This document shows positions 1-6,327 of a stretch of DNA of 11,305 bases, one piece after another. Every line of letters begins with the position of its first letter. The first letter of the stretch is position 1. The notes under the pieces are model-generated. The model made no database searches and was not told where the DNA came from. It saw only the letters and a list, made by a program, of their open reading frames with translations. The position numbers and the translations under genes are program-made. This stretch comes from an uncultured Eubacteriales bacterium (GTDB lineage: Bacteria; Bacillota; Clostridia; Oscillospirales; Oscillospiraceae), in contig CAJLCS010000059.1 in NCBI GenBank assembly GCA_905205195.1, positions 1 to 11,305 on the forward strand. The letters run 5' to 3'.

Positions 1-2
1 AA

Positions 3-37
3 ACCCGAAAACCCTTGAAAATAAAGGGTTTTCGGGT
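3..37 (-). terminator. Rho-independent terminator of guaA
   Basis: A perfect 14-bp inverted repeat (3-16 with 24-37) around a 7-nt loop lies 9 bases beyond the guaA stop codon. Read on the minus strand, the stem runs into at least three T at the window edge, so the full U-tract is cut off. The stem is partly A/T, with GGG and CCC blocks inside. Confidence 0.85.
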
Positions 38-46
38 AAGTGGCGA

Positions 47-1585
47 TTACTCCCACTCAATCGTTGCGGGGGGCTTGGAGGTGATATCGTAGACGATCCG
101 GTTGATGCCGGGGACGCGGTTGATGATTTCGCCGGAGATCTGGTCCAGCAGCTCATAGGGAATCCGCGCCCACTTGGCGGTCATGAAATCGTCGGTGGTC
201 ACCGCCCGGAGGGCCAGCGTATAGTCGTACGTCCGGCCGTCGCCCATGACGCCCACGCTGCGGGTGTTGGTCAGCACGGCGAAGTACTGGCCGATCCGCT
301 CGTTCATGTGGGCCTGCTCCAGCGCGGTGCGGAAAATGGCGTCGGCATCCTGCAGGATTTTCACCCGCTCCGGGGTGATTTCGCCGATGATCCGGATGGC
401 AAGGCCGGGGCCGGGGAAGGGCTGGCGGTTAATCAGATGCTCCGGCAGGCCGATGGCACGGCCCAGCTCCCGGACCTCGTCCTTGAACAGCAGCCGCAGC
501 GGCTCCACGATTTCCCGGAAGTCCACATAGTCGGGCAGGCCGCCCACGTTGTGGTGGCTCTTGATGACGGCGGCGGAGCCGCTGCCGGACTCGATGACGT
601 CGGGATAGATGGTGCCCTGGGCCAGGAAATCCACCCGACCCAGCTTCTTGGCCTCCGCCTCAAAGACCCGGATGAACTCCTCGCCGATGATTTTGCGCTT
701 GGTTTCGGGGTCCGTCACGCCGTGCAGCCGGGTATAGAACCGGTCCTGGGCGTTGACGCGGATGAAATTCAGGTCCATTTTGGAGAACACCGCCTCCACC
801 TGATCCCCTTCATTCTTCCGCAGCAGGCCGTGATCCACGAAAATGCAGGTCAGATTGCTGCCCACGGCCCGGTTCAGCAGCGCCGCCGCCACCGACGAAT
901 CCACGCCGCCGGACAGGGCCAGCAGCACCTTCTGGTCGCCGATTTTGGCCTTCAGATCCCGCACCGCCGTCTGGACGTAGTCCTCGATGATCCAGTCGCC
1001 CTTGGCGCCGCAGACCTGATACAGGAAATTGCGGAGCATCCGGGTGCCGTGGTCGGTATGGGCCACCTCGGGGTGGAACTGGACGCCGTAGAACTTCTTT
1101 TCCGGGCAGGACATGGCCGCCGTGGGGCAGGACTCGGTGTGGGCTGTGACGGCGAAGCCCTCCGGCACCCGGGCGATATAGTCGCCGTGGCTCATCCAGG
1201 TGATGGATTCCCCGGGGAAGCCCGCAAACAGCACATCCTCCGTATTCAGGAAGGTGGGCGTCCGGCCGTATTCCCGGGCGCTGGTGGTGCCGGCCTCGTT
1301 GACCACGCCGCCCAGCTGATGGGCCATCAGCTGGCAGCCGTAGCAAATGCCCAGCACCGGAATCCCCAGCGTGAAGATCTCCTGAGGCAGGCGGGGCGCC
1401 GCATCGCCGTACACGCTGTTGGGGCCGCCGGTGAGAATGATGCCGATGGGATCATAGGCGCGGATATCCGCCACGGTCATTTTTGTGGCGGGATGCACTT
1501 CACAGTACACATGACATTCCCGGACCCGGCGGGCAATCAGCTGATTGTACTGACCGCCGAAGTCAAGAATCAAAACTTTCTGCAT
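47..1585 (-). CDS. guaA: GMP synthase (glutamine-hydrolysing)
   Basis: Cytoplasmic enzyme that converts XMP, ATP and glutamine to GMP, the last step of guanine nucleotide synthesis. The 512-residue length is normal for the family. The N-terminal class I glutamine amidotransferase domain shows GGPNSVYG (53-60), the nucleophile Cys81 in GICYG, and the His171/Glu173 pair in FHPEV. The ATP-pyrophosphatase P-loop SGGVDSS is at 225-231. The C-terminal dimerisation/XMP part has FPGPGLAIRI and ends in the family-typical KPPATIEWE. I chose the ATG at 1585 because a GGAGGAT ribosome site lies just upstream (1591-1597). The frame stays open to 1660, but that extension would overlap the promoter and adds no family sequence. 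It is transcribed alone, between its own promoter and terminator. Identification is secure. Confidence 0.98.
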   Translation of the reverse strand: MQKVLILDFGGQYNQLIARRVRECHVYCEVHPATKMTVADIRAYDPIGIILTGGPNSVYGDAAPRLPQEIFTLGIPVLGICYGCQLMAHQLGGVVNEAGTTSAREYGRTPTFLNTEDVLFAGFPGESITWMSHGDYIARVPEGFAVTAHTESCPTAAMSCPEKKFYGVQFHPEVAHTDHGTRMLRNFLYQVCGAKGDWIIEDYVQTAVRDLKAKIGDQKVLLALSGGVDSSVAAALLNRAVGSNLTCIFVDHGLLRKNEGDQVEAVFSKMDLNFIRVNAQDRFYTRLHGVTDPETKRKIIGEEFIRVFEAEAKKLGRVDFLAQGTIYPDVIESGSGSAAVIKSHHNVGGLPDYVDFREIVEPLRLLFKDEVRELGRAIGLPEHLINRQPFPGPGLAIRIIGEITPERVKILQDADAIFRTALEQAHMNERIGQYFAVLTNTRSVGVMGDGRTYDYTLALRAVTTDDFMTAKWARIPYELLDQISGEIINRVPGINRIVYDITSKPPATIEWE

Positions 1586-1631
1586 AAACAATCCTCCGCA
1601 GGCTGTGCCGCTTTTATTTTTTCTCCCCTCT

Positions 1632-1660
1632 ATTATGACGGTTTTCGCCCCGAAATGCAA
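1632..1660 (-). promoter_or_regulatory. guaA promoter (sigma-A type)
   Basis: On the minus strand a -35 TTGCAT (1655-1660) and a -10 CATAAT (1632-1637) are separated by exactly 17 bp. Transcription would start near 1625, giving a leader of about 40 nt. That is too short for a purine riboswitch, so control of guaA, if any, must be at initiation. Confidence 0.75.
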
Positions 1661-1674
1661 GGGGATTCCGTGTC

Positions 1675-1701
1675 GAAATTTTCCGTTTCGGGGAAAATTT
1701 C
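1675..1701. repeat. 10-bp inverted repeat between the GNAT gene and the guaA promoter
   Basis: GAAATTTTCC (1675-1684) and its exact reverse complement (1692-1701) flank a 7-nt loop. It lies 15 bp upstream of the guaA -35 box and 24 bp past the GNAT stop codon. No T-run follows on either strand, so it is a weak terminator at best. It could be a regulator site upstream of guaA. Confidence 0.5.
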
Positions 1702-1724
1702 CTTATTGAAAATAGACAAGGTCC

Positions 1725-2483
1725 CTATCCGAAGGCCGGGAAAAACGGCGGCACCGCCCCCTGCCCCGTCAGCCGCCGCCCCATGGCCGTCCCCGGCCCC
1801 GGGGCGCAGAGGGTAAAGGTCCCCTCCGGCACGCCCAACGCCGCCAGAATGCCCGGCCCGGCGGCCGGGTTCCCCAGCAGCACCGCGTTTTCCAGCGTGC
1901 CCGCCGCCAGCGCCGCCCGGTCCGCCGCCAGCGTAAAGCCGTCGCCGGAGAAGGCGGCAACTTGGCACTCCGCGAAGCCGTCGTGCCGGGGGTCCGGGAA
2001 GTTGACCGCCCGGGGGACCAGCGCCCGGCTTTTCTCCCGGTAGTCCCGCCAGGGCAGCGGCGTCAGCGCCGCCGGTTTTTCCCCGGCCCGCATCCGCCTC
2101 AGGGCCATCTCCGAGATCGGCGCAAAGCCCATGGTCCCGTAGGCCCGGGCAAGCGCTTCATCCGCCGGAATCAGCACGGCGGACGAAGCGCCCGCCGCCG
2201 CCAGCACCTTGCAGGTATCCGCCAGAAGCATCCGGCACAAGCCCTGCCGCCGGAAATCGGCGGCGGTGGCCACGCCGTACAGGTAGGCCGCGTCGCCGTA
2301 CCAGAACCAGTTGACCATGGCCGCGATCCGGCCCTCCGCCCGGACGCAGCGGCACCGGTCCGGGGCAAAGCCGTACCGGAAGAAGTCGTGCAGGAAGGCT
2401 TCGTCGCAGTCGTCGAAGGCTTCCCGCCACAGGGCGGCCAGCGCCGGAAGATCCGCCGGGCGGGGCGGCTCAATCGTTCTCAT
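1725..2483 (-). CDS. GNAT-family N-acetyltransferase
   Basis: Predicted acetyl-CoA-dependent N-acetyltransferase of 252 residues; substrate unknown. The N-terminal half has the GNAT fold pattern: a strand with hydrophobic AYLYGVAT (66-73), then the acetyl-CoA pyrophosphate loop RRQGLC (78-83), a helix, and the late YGTMGF element (115-120) typical of motif B. The remaining 130 residues form a C-terminal extension, as in two-domain (Eis-like) GNATs; this subfamily placement is inference. The ATG at 2481-2483 lies inside the end of the upstream DUF2156 gene (14-nt overlap), so the two are almost certainly co-transcribed and translationally coupled. No separate promoter was seen. Confidence 0.85.
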   Translation of the reverse strand: MRTIEPPRPADLPALAALWREAFDDCDEAFLHDFFRYGFAPDRCRCVRAEGRIAAMVNWFWYGDAAYLYGVATAADFRRQGLCRMLLADTCKVLAAAGASSAVLIPADEALARAYGTMGFAPISEMALRRMRAGEKPAALTPLPWRDYREKSRALVPRAVNFPDPRHDGFAECQVAAFSGDGFTLAADRAALAAGTLENAVLLGNPAAGPGILAALGVPEGTFTLCAPGPGTAMGRRLTGQGAVPPFFPAFG

Positions 2484-3387
2484 CCCAGTCCTTTTCCTTC
2501 AGCCGTGCCCAGGATTTTTCGATCAGGAAGGCGGGCAGATAGGACAGCTTGGCCTGCCGCAGCCCCGACAGACCCAGATCGTCCTCCCGGTCCAGATACC
2601 GGACCTCCGGGTACTTTTCCCGCAGATATCGGGCAAATTCGCAGTTGATGGCGGGGTAGGCGCTGTCCGGCGAGTCCAGTGCTTTTTCAAAGTGGATGTC
2701 GAAGGTGTCCGCCGTCAGCCGGGACCCCATGGTCACGGCCAGCGGCTTGCCGCCGTTGGTCAGCAGCAGGCCCTCCATTTCCAGCTCGTCGTAATGGTCG
2801 AAGGCTCGGCGGATGGCCCGGCTTTCCTGATAAAATTCGCTGCCCTCGTCCCGGCAGACGTCCCGGGCAAACCAGCAGGATACCAGCTCCCGGGCAAGGT
2901 CCAGATTTTCTTTTGACAGCGGATCCACCCGATAATCCGGGAATACCTGACGGAAATGGTTGAAATGGTTCCGCTTTTTCTGGTATTTCCGCCCTTTCAA
3001 GTCGGCCAGATCGTCAATGTTGTACACATAATCGAAGCTGTCCCGGTCGGTGTAAAACAGGAACTGCCCCGGATACAGCGACTCCAGCAGGACGCAGTCC
3101 TCCGGCATCATGGAGATGAACCGGCAGCTGATCCGCCTGCTCCGGGCGTCGTCGATCAGGGCATCCAGCACCGGCTTGGGGTCCCCCCGCAGTATGGGGA
3201 AGGGATAGGCGCTGCGGCGGTCGTACTGAGAAAACAGTGCCAGGCTCTCCCCCAGAAACGCTGCCTCCTGCCGCCCCCAGAGATAGAGGTTGTCAAACGA
3301 ATACTCGCAGCCCCGCCGCCCGCAATTTTGCAGCACGGCGTCATACTCTTTTTTTTGCGCCGGGTCCAGACGGTGAAAATCAATCAC
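2470..3387 (-). CDS. DUF2156 protein (phosphatidylglycerol lysyltransferase C-terminal-like)
   Basis: A 305-residue protein matching the DUF2156 family, which shares the acyltransferase-like fold of the C-terminal catalytic domain of MprF lysyl-phosphatidylglycerol synthases but lacks the MprF membrane flippase part. Recognisable blocks are SFDNLYLWG (30-38), YNIDDLADLKGRKYQKKRNH (122-141), DTFDIHFEKA (227-236) and DREDDLGLSGLRQAKLSYLP (266-285). No signal peptide or membrane segment is evident, so it is probably cytoplasmic. The start is inferred: the upstream GTG at 3394-3396 overlaps its own ribosome site, while the GTG at 3385-3387 is 8 nt from AAGGAG (3396-3401). It is first in an operon with the GNAT gene. 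Many Clostridia carry this pair, but the reaction is not known to me; transfer of an amino-acyl or acyl group is a plausible guess only. Confidence 0.85.
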   Translation of the reverse strand: MIDFHRLDPAQKKEYDAVLQNCGRRGCEYSFDNLYLWGRQEAAFLGESLALFSQYDRRSAYPFPILRGDPKPVLDALIDDARSRRISCRFISMMPEDCVLLESLYPGQFLFYTDRDSFDYVYNIDDLADLKGRKYQKKRNHFNHFRQVFPDYRVDPLSKENLDLARELVSCWFARDVCRDEGSEFYQESRAIRRAFDHYDELEMEGLLLTNGGKPLAVTMGSRLTADTFDIHFEKALDSPDSAYPAINCEFARYLREKYPEVRYLDREDDLGLSGLRQAKLSYLPAFLIEKSWARLKEKDWDEND

Positions 3388-3409
3388 AAAAATCACTCCT
3401 TCATTTTAT

Positions 3410-3438
3410 AGAATACCACACTTTTTCCGTTTCAGCAA
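3410..3438 (-). promoter_or_regulatory. Promoter of the DUF2156-GNAT operon
   Basis: On the minus strand TTGCTG (3433-3438) and TATTCT (3410-3415) are 17 bp apart. The start point near 3403 leaves only about 15 nt of leader, nearly all of it the ribosome site. It is back to back with the lspA promoter; the two -35 boxes are 26 bp apart. Confidence 0.7.
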
Positions 3439-3464
3439 CGGCGGGATTTGTTTTCTCTCCGTAA

Positions 3465-3493
3465 TTGACTTTTCTTCCCGGGAATGGTATCAT
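3465..3493 (+). promoter_or_regulatory. Promoter of the lspA-rluD-HAD operon
   Basis: TTGACT (3465-3470) and TATCAT (3488-3493) are separated by 17 bp. The expected start is near 3500, followed by the ribosome site TGGAGGG (3514-3520) 6 nt before the lspA ATG. Confidence 0.8.
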
Positions 3494-3526
3494 AAAAATT
3501 GATTTTATCCTGTTGGAGGGATTTCC

Positions 3527-4006
3527 ATGCAATTTGCGCTGTATGCCCTGCTGGCCGCCGCGATTGTGGCGGCGGATCAGGTTGTCAAATATCTGGTGGT
3601 GACCGGGATCGCCGCCGGAACCCGTCTTGCCTTCCTTCCCGGCGTGCTGGATCTGACCTATGTGCAGAATACCGGCGCGGCCTTCTCCACCTTCCAGGGC
3701 GCCCAGTGGCTGTTTGCGCTGGTGTTCGCCATGCTGACCGTGGGGCTGTTTTACGAGTATTTCCGCAAGCGCCTGCCCTTCACCCGCTTTGACCGCTGGT
3801 GCATTGCGGCCATTTATGGCGGCGGCCTCGGCAACATGATCGACCGGCTCCGGCTGGGCTATGTGGTGGATATGTTTGAGACGTCCTTCATCCGGTTCCC
3901 CGTCTTCAACGTGGCAGACATCTTCATCACCTGCGGCTGCATCGTGCTGCTGGTGCATCTGGTGTTCTGGAACAAGGCCTTCTGGAAGGATGCGCACGCC
4001 GCATGA
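3527..4006 (+). CDS. lspA: Lipoprotein signal peptidase (signal peptidase II)
   Basis: Integral membrane aspartyl protease that removes the signal peptide from diacylglyceryl-modified prolipoproteins just before the lipid-bearing cysteine. At 159 residues it has the usual length. Four hydrophobic segments are visible (about 4-27, 60-79, 91-104 and 131-149). Family boxes are present: NTGAAFS (48-54), GNMIDRLRLGYVVD with catalytic Asp106, and FNVADIF with catalytic Asp131. The ATG at 3527 has a good ribosome site, TGGAGGG. It is the first gene of an operon, and its stop overlaps the rluD start as ATGA. The lspA-rluD order is common in Firmicutes. Confidence 0.97.
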   Translation: MQFALYALLAAAIVAADQVVKYLVVTGIAAGTRLAFLPGVLDLTYVQNTGAAFSTFQGAQWLFALVFAMLTVGLFYEYFRKRLPFTRFDRWCIAAIYGGGLGNMIDRLRLGYVVDMFETSFIRFPVFNVADIFITCGCIVLLVHLVFWNKAFWKDAHAA

Positions 4007-4917
4007 CCCTGTATGCCGATATTCCCAACGAGCGGCTGGACGCGTTTCTGGCCCGGCAGGTGGAGGGACTGACCCGCTCCGCCGCCCAGAAGCTGCTGGA
4101 GGAGGGCTGCGTCCTCCGCAGCGGCAAGCCCGGCCGCAAAAACGACCGGCTGACCCCTGGTGAGGAGATTACCGTCACCCTGCCTGCGCCCAAGCCGGTG
4201 GAAATCACCCCCACGGAAATGCCGCTGGACATCGTCTATGAGGACGAGGACCTGCTGGTCATCAACAAGCCCAAGGGGCTGGTGGTCCACCCTGCCGCCG
4301 GACATTCCGACGATACGCTGGTCAACGGCCTGCTCTATGCCATGGGCGACGACCTGTCCGGCATCAACGGGGAGCTGCGGCCCGGCATTGTCCACCGCAT
4401 CGACAAGGATACCTCCGGCCTGCTGGCCGTGGCCAAGAACGATCTGGCCCACACGGTGCTGGCCTCCCAGCTGAAGGACCATTCCATGGCCCGGACCTAC
4501 GATGCCGTCGTCTGCGGCAATCTGAAGGAGGATTCCGGCACGGTGGACGCCCCCATCGGCCGCCATCCCACGGACCGGAAGAAAATGTGCGTCACCCAGC
4601 GCAATTCCCGCCCCGCCGTCACCCATTGGGAGGTGGTGAAGCGCTACGGCGACTACACCCACATCCGCTGCCATCTGGAAACCGGCCGCACCCACCAGAT
4701 CCGGGTGCATATGGCCTACATCGGCCACCCCATTCTGGGCGATATGGTGTACGGCCACAAAAAGCCCGAGCTGGGCCAGTCCAGCCAGTGCCTCCACGCC
4801 GGAGCACTCTGCTTCCGGCATCCCCGGGACGGCCGCCCGGTGATGGTGCTTGCGCCGCTGCCGGACTATTTCGTGCAGGTGCTGGACAAGCTGGAGCGGC
4901 GGACGCCCCGCCCGTGA
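4003..4917 (+). CDS. rluD: RluA-family pseudouridine synthase (RluD-like)
   Basis: Cytoplasmic enzyme that isomerises uridine to pseudouridine in structured RNA; the closest family role is 23S rRNA modification by RluD, but the exact sites cannot be read from sequence. An S4-type RNA-binding domain occupies about residues 9-60 (RLDAFLARQVEGLTRSAAQK region). The catalytic domain has HRIDKDTSGLL (131-141) with catalytic Asp134, ARTYDAVV (163-170), GRTHQIRVHM (228-237) and GHPILGD (241-247). The 304-residue length is normal. Its ATG overlaps the lspA stop (ATGA), with GGAAGGA about 12 nt upstream inside lspA, so translational coupling is likely. The family is certain; the precise symbol is less so, because Firmicutes carry several RluA paralogues. 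Confidence 0.93.
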   Translation: MTLYADIPNERLDAFLARQVEGLTRSAAQKLLEEGCVLRSGKPGRKNDRLTPGEEITVTLPAPKPVEITPTEMPLDIVYEDEDLLVINKPKGLVVHPAAGHSDDTLVNGLLYAMGDDLSGINGELRPGIVHRIDKDTSGLLAVAKNDLAHTVLASQLKDHSMARTYDAVVCGNLKEDSGTVDAPIGRHPTDRKKMCVTQRNSRPAVTHWEVVKRYGDYTHIRCHLETGRTHQIRVHMAYIGHPILGDMVYGHKKPELGQSSQCLHAGALCFRHPRDGRPVMVLAPLPDYFVQVLDKLERRTPRP

Positions 4918-4928
4918 AAGGACACATC

Positions 4929-5804
4929 ATGCTTTCTTATTCCGATTTTCTGCTGACCGTTGATTTCGACCGGACGCTGACCGCGCCGGACGTGACCATT
5001 CCCCGGGCCAATCTGGACGCCATCCGGCGCTTCATGGCCCTGGGCGGCAGCTTCACCCTCAATACCGGCCGGAGCATCCCCATGTTCCGGGATTATCTGG
5101 ACACCATCCCCCACAACGCCCCCATGCTGCTCTACAACGGCGCCGCCTGGTACGAGGGCGGGAAGCTGACCCACTGCCGCACCATCGGCGCGGACTGGAA
5201 GGAGATGGCCAAGGAAATTCTCTCGGTTTTTCCGGAGCTGACCATGGAAATTCAGGGCATCAACGCCCATTACGTCTTTCGCCCCAATCCCAACTGGGAG
5301 AAGTTCTGCCTGGCCCAGCACAGCATCCCCGCCTACGCCGACGGGAGCACGGACATCGGGCCGTTTCTGAAATTCGCGCTGTACGCCCCCTTCCGGGCCG
5401 CCACGGTGGACGCCCTGTTCCGGCCCGTGCCGGAGGATGTGGCCTACATCGACCGGGTGGCCGACTGGCTGGACCGCACCTACGGCAGCCTTCTGCAGGT
5501 CTGCCGGTCCTCGCCCCGGTTTCTGGACGTGCAGACCGGCGGCGTCAGCAAGGCCGCTTCCGCGCTGGACCTGAAGGCCCGGCTGGGGAAAAGGGTCCTG
5601 ATCTGCGTCGGCGATGCGGACAACGACCGCTCCATGCTGGAGGCGGCGGACTTTGCCTTCTGCCCGGCGGACGGCGCGCTGGCCGGGGACTATTCCAACG
5701 TCTGCCCCTGCGCCGAAGGGGCCGTGGCCGACGTCATCGAGAAAAAAATCCCGGAAATCATCCGAATGGGCTTGACAGGACCGGGATCTTGTGTTAAAAT
5801 TTGA
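4929..5804 (+). CDS. HAD-superfamily hydrolase, Cof/IIB type
   Basis: Predicted Mg2+-dependent phosphatase of 291 residues; substrate unknown, probably a small phosphometabolite as for other Cof-type enzymes. All four HAD motifs are visible: motif I DFDRT with nucleophile Asp12 and acid Asp14 (Arg15 replaces the usual Gly), motif II NTGRS around Thr45, motif III Lys208 in GGVSK, and motif IV GDADND (228-233). A IIB-type cap lies between motifs II and III. The start is set by AAAGGA (4917-4922) 6 nt before the ATG. The frame extends upstream to 4587, but only as out-of-frame overlap with rluD. It begins 11 nt after the rluD stop and is the third gene of the lspA operon. The last dozen codons also carry the tRNA promoter. 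No terminator separates it from the tRNAs. Confidence 0.9.
   Translation: MLSYSDFLLTVDFDRTLTAPDVTIPRANLDAIRRFMALGGSFTLNTGRSIPMFRDYLDTIPHNAPMLLYNGAAWYEGGKLTHCRTIGADWKEMAKEILSVFPELTMEIQGINAHYVFRPNPNWEKFCLAQHSIPAYADGSTDIGPFLKFALYAPFRAATVDALFRPVPEDVAYIDRVADWLDRTYGSLLQVCRSSPRFLDVQTGGVSKAASALDLKARLGKRVLICVGDADNDRSMLEAADFAFCPADGALAGDYSNVCPCAEGAVADVIEKKIPEIIRMGLTGPGSCVKI
5772..5800 (+). promoter_or_regulatory. tRNA operon promoter inside the 3' end of the HAD gene
   Basis: A perfect TTGACA (5772-5777) and TAAAAT (5795-5800) are 17 bp apart, all within the final codons of the HAD gene. The start near 5807 falls just past the HAD stop codon (5802-5804) and 35 nt before tRNA-Gly. Confidence 0.85.
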
Positions 5805-5841
5805 TAGCTGAAACGGCCAGAGAGGTTATTTCGCTGGGCTT

Positions 5842-5915
5842 GCGGGTGTAGTTCAATGGTAGAACACCAGCCTTCCAAGCTGGATACGCGGGTCCGATTC
5901 CCGTCACCCGCTCCA
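5842..5915 (+). tRNA. tRNA-Gly (anticodon UCC)
   Basis: A complete cloverleaf of 74 nt. The acceptor stem GCGGGTG pairs with CACCCGC, the anticodon stem CCAGC/GCTGG encloses the loop CTTCCAA with anticodon TCC, and the T stem GCGGG/CCCGT encloses TCCGATT. The 3' CCA is encoded at 5913-5915. It is the first of three tRNAs in one transcript. Confidence 0.97.
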
Positions 5916-5922
5916 CTGAAAT

Positions 5923-5999
5923 GCGCCAGTAGCTCATCTGGATAGAGCAACTGCCTTCTAAGCAGTAGGTAGGGGGTTCGAGTCCCTCCTGGCGTACCA
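5923..5999 (+). tRNA. tRNA-Arg (anticodon UCU)
   Basis: A 77-nt cloverleaf. The acceptor GCGCCAG pairs with CTGGCGT (first pair G-U), the anticodon stem ACTGC/GCAGT encloses CTTCTAA with anticodon TCT, and the T arm GGGGG-TTCGAGT-CCCTC has one G-U pair. The encoded CCA is at 5997-5999. It begins 7 nt after tRNA-Gly. Confidence 0.97.
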
Positions 6000-6017
6000 C
6001 GTTTCAGAACTTCATAT

Positions 6018-6095
6018 GGTGGGTGTGGCCTAGTTGGCTAAGGCGTCAGATTGTGGCTCTGAAGATCGTGGGTTCGAATCCCATCATCCACCCCA
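6018..6095 (+). tRNA. tRNA-His (anticodon GUG)
   Basis: A 78-nt tRNA with the histidine-specific eighth acceptor pair: G-1 (6018) faces C73 (6092), followed directly by the encoded CCA (6093-6095). The anticodon loop TTGTGGC carries GTG. The T arm is GTGGG-TTCGAAT-CCCAT. It is the last tRNA before the terminator. Confidence 0.97.
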
Positions 6096-6129
6096 TGAAA
6101 AAGCACTTGCGAAAGCAAGTGCTTTTTCA
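6096..6129 (+). terminator. Terminator of the tRNA operon
   Basis: A perfect 15-bp stem (6096-6110 with 6115-6129) closed by a GAAA tetraloop; the 3' arm ends GTGCTTTTT. It begins directly after the tRNA-His CCA. The A-run and T-run make it symmetric, so it could also act on the minus strand. Confidence 0.93.
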
Positions 6130-6130
6130 G

Positions 6131-6278
6131 CTATATTCGCCTTACGGCGCGCGGTATTGCGATGCAGTGATATCCGGCTTTCCGCCGTGTGATATTTGCT
6201 TCGCAAGTGTCCGCGCGAATAGGATACCACTGTGAGCAAAGCGAACAATATCACGCCGCGCACGGCGCGGCATATCAC
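6131..6278. repeat. Palindromic repeat array built on a GTGATAT motif
   Basis: About 150 bp of nested short inverted repeats starting right after the tRNA terminator. The motif GTGATAT occurs on the plus strand at 6167-6173 and 6189-6195. It occurs on the minus strand at 6248-6254 and 6272-6278, with a variant (one change) at 6224-6230. Between motifs are small hairpins: CCGGC/GCCG (6174-6187), GATATTTGC/GCAAGTGTC around TTC (6191-6211, with G-U pairs), and a perfect 7-bp GCCGCGC/GCGCGGC around ACG (6255-6271). TATTCGC (6134-6140) also matches GCGAATA (6215-6221). The symmetric order suggests the whole stretch can fold as one branched hairpin. It resembles multi-copy palindromic intergenic repeats I recall from gut Clostridia. 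It encodes no credible protein. Confidence 0.7.
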
Positions 6279-6284
6279 GATCTC

Positions 6285-6313
6285 TTTACAGGCAAATAGG
6301 ATCATGATATAAT
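6285..6313 (+). promoter_or_regulatory. Near-consensus extended -10 promoter of the mini-ORF
   Basis: TTTACA (6285-6290), a 17-bp spacer, and a perfect TATAAT (6308-6313) preceded by TG at 6305-6306 (extended -10). Transcription should start near 6320, only about 8 nt before the first ATG (6328), so the message would be nearly leaderless. The 8-bp palindrome ATCATGAT occurs at 6301-6308, touching the -10, and again at 6325-6332, over the start codon. Confidence 0.75.
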
Positions 6314-6327
6314 TCGTTGGGGTAATC

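Noticed and set aside
1586..1724. Purine or PreQ1 riboswitch before guaA
   Set aside because: The promoter predicts a leader of about 40 nt and no aptamer-like conserved core is visible.
308..1816. 502-codon plus-strand frame opposite guaA
   Set aside because: Shadow of a GC-rich gene; low-complexity H/G/A-rich translation, no ribosome site, guaA is certain.
3859..4821. 320-codon minus-strand frame opposite lspA/rluD
   Set aside because: Antisense shadow with low-complexity V/G/Q/H composition; rluD motifs are intact on the plus strand.
5794..6000. Minus-strand frames across the tRNAs (also 5690-5950) encoding peptides such as EGLEPPTYCLEGSC and GNRTRVSSLEGWC
   Set aside because: These are the well-known false proteins produced by reading tRNA genes backwards; they coincide with tRNA-Gly and tRNA-Arg.
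6023..6235. Plus-strand frame starting MWPSWLRRQIVALKIVGSNP
   Set aside because: Translation of tRNA-His and the terminator; also a common annotation artefact.
6131..6278. CRISPR array
   Set aside because: Repeats are 7-9 bp, in both orientations, irregularly spaced, and no cas genes are present.
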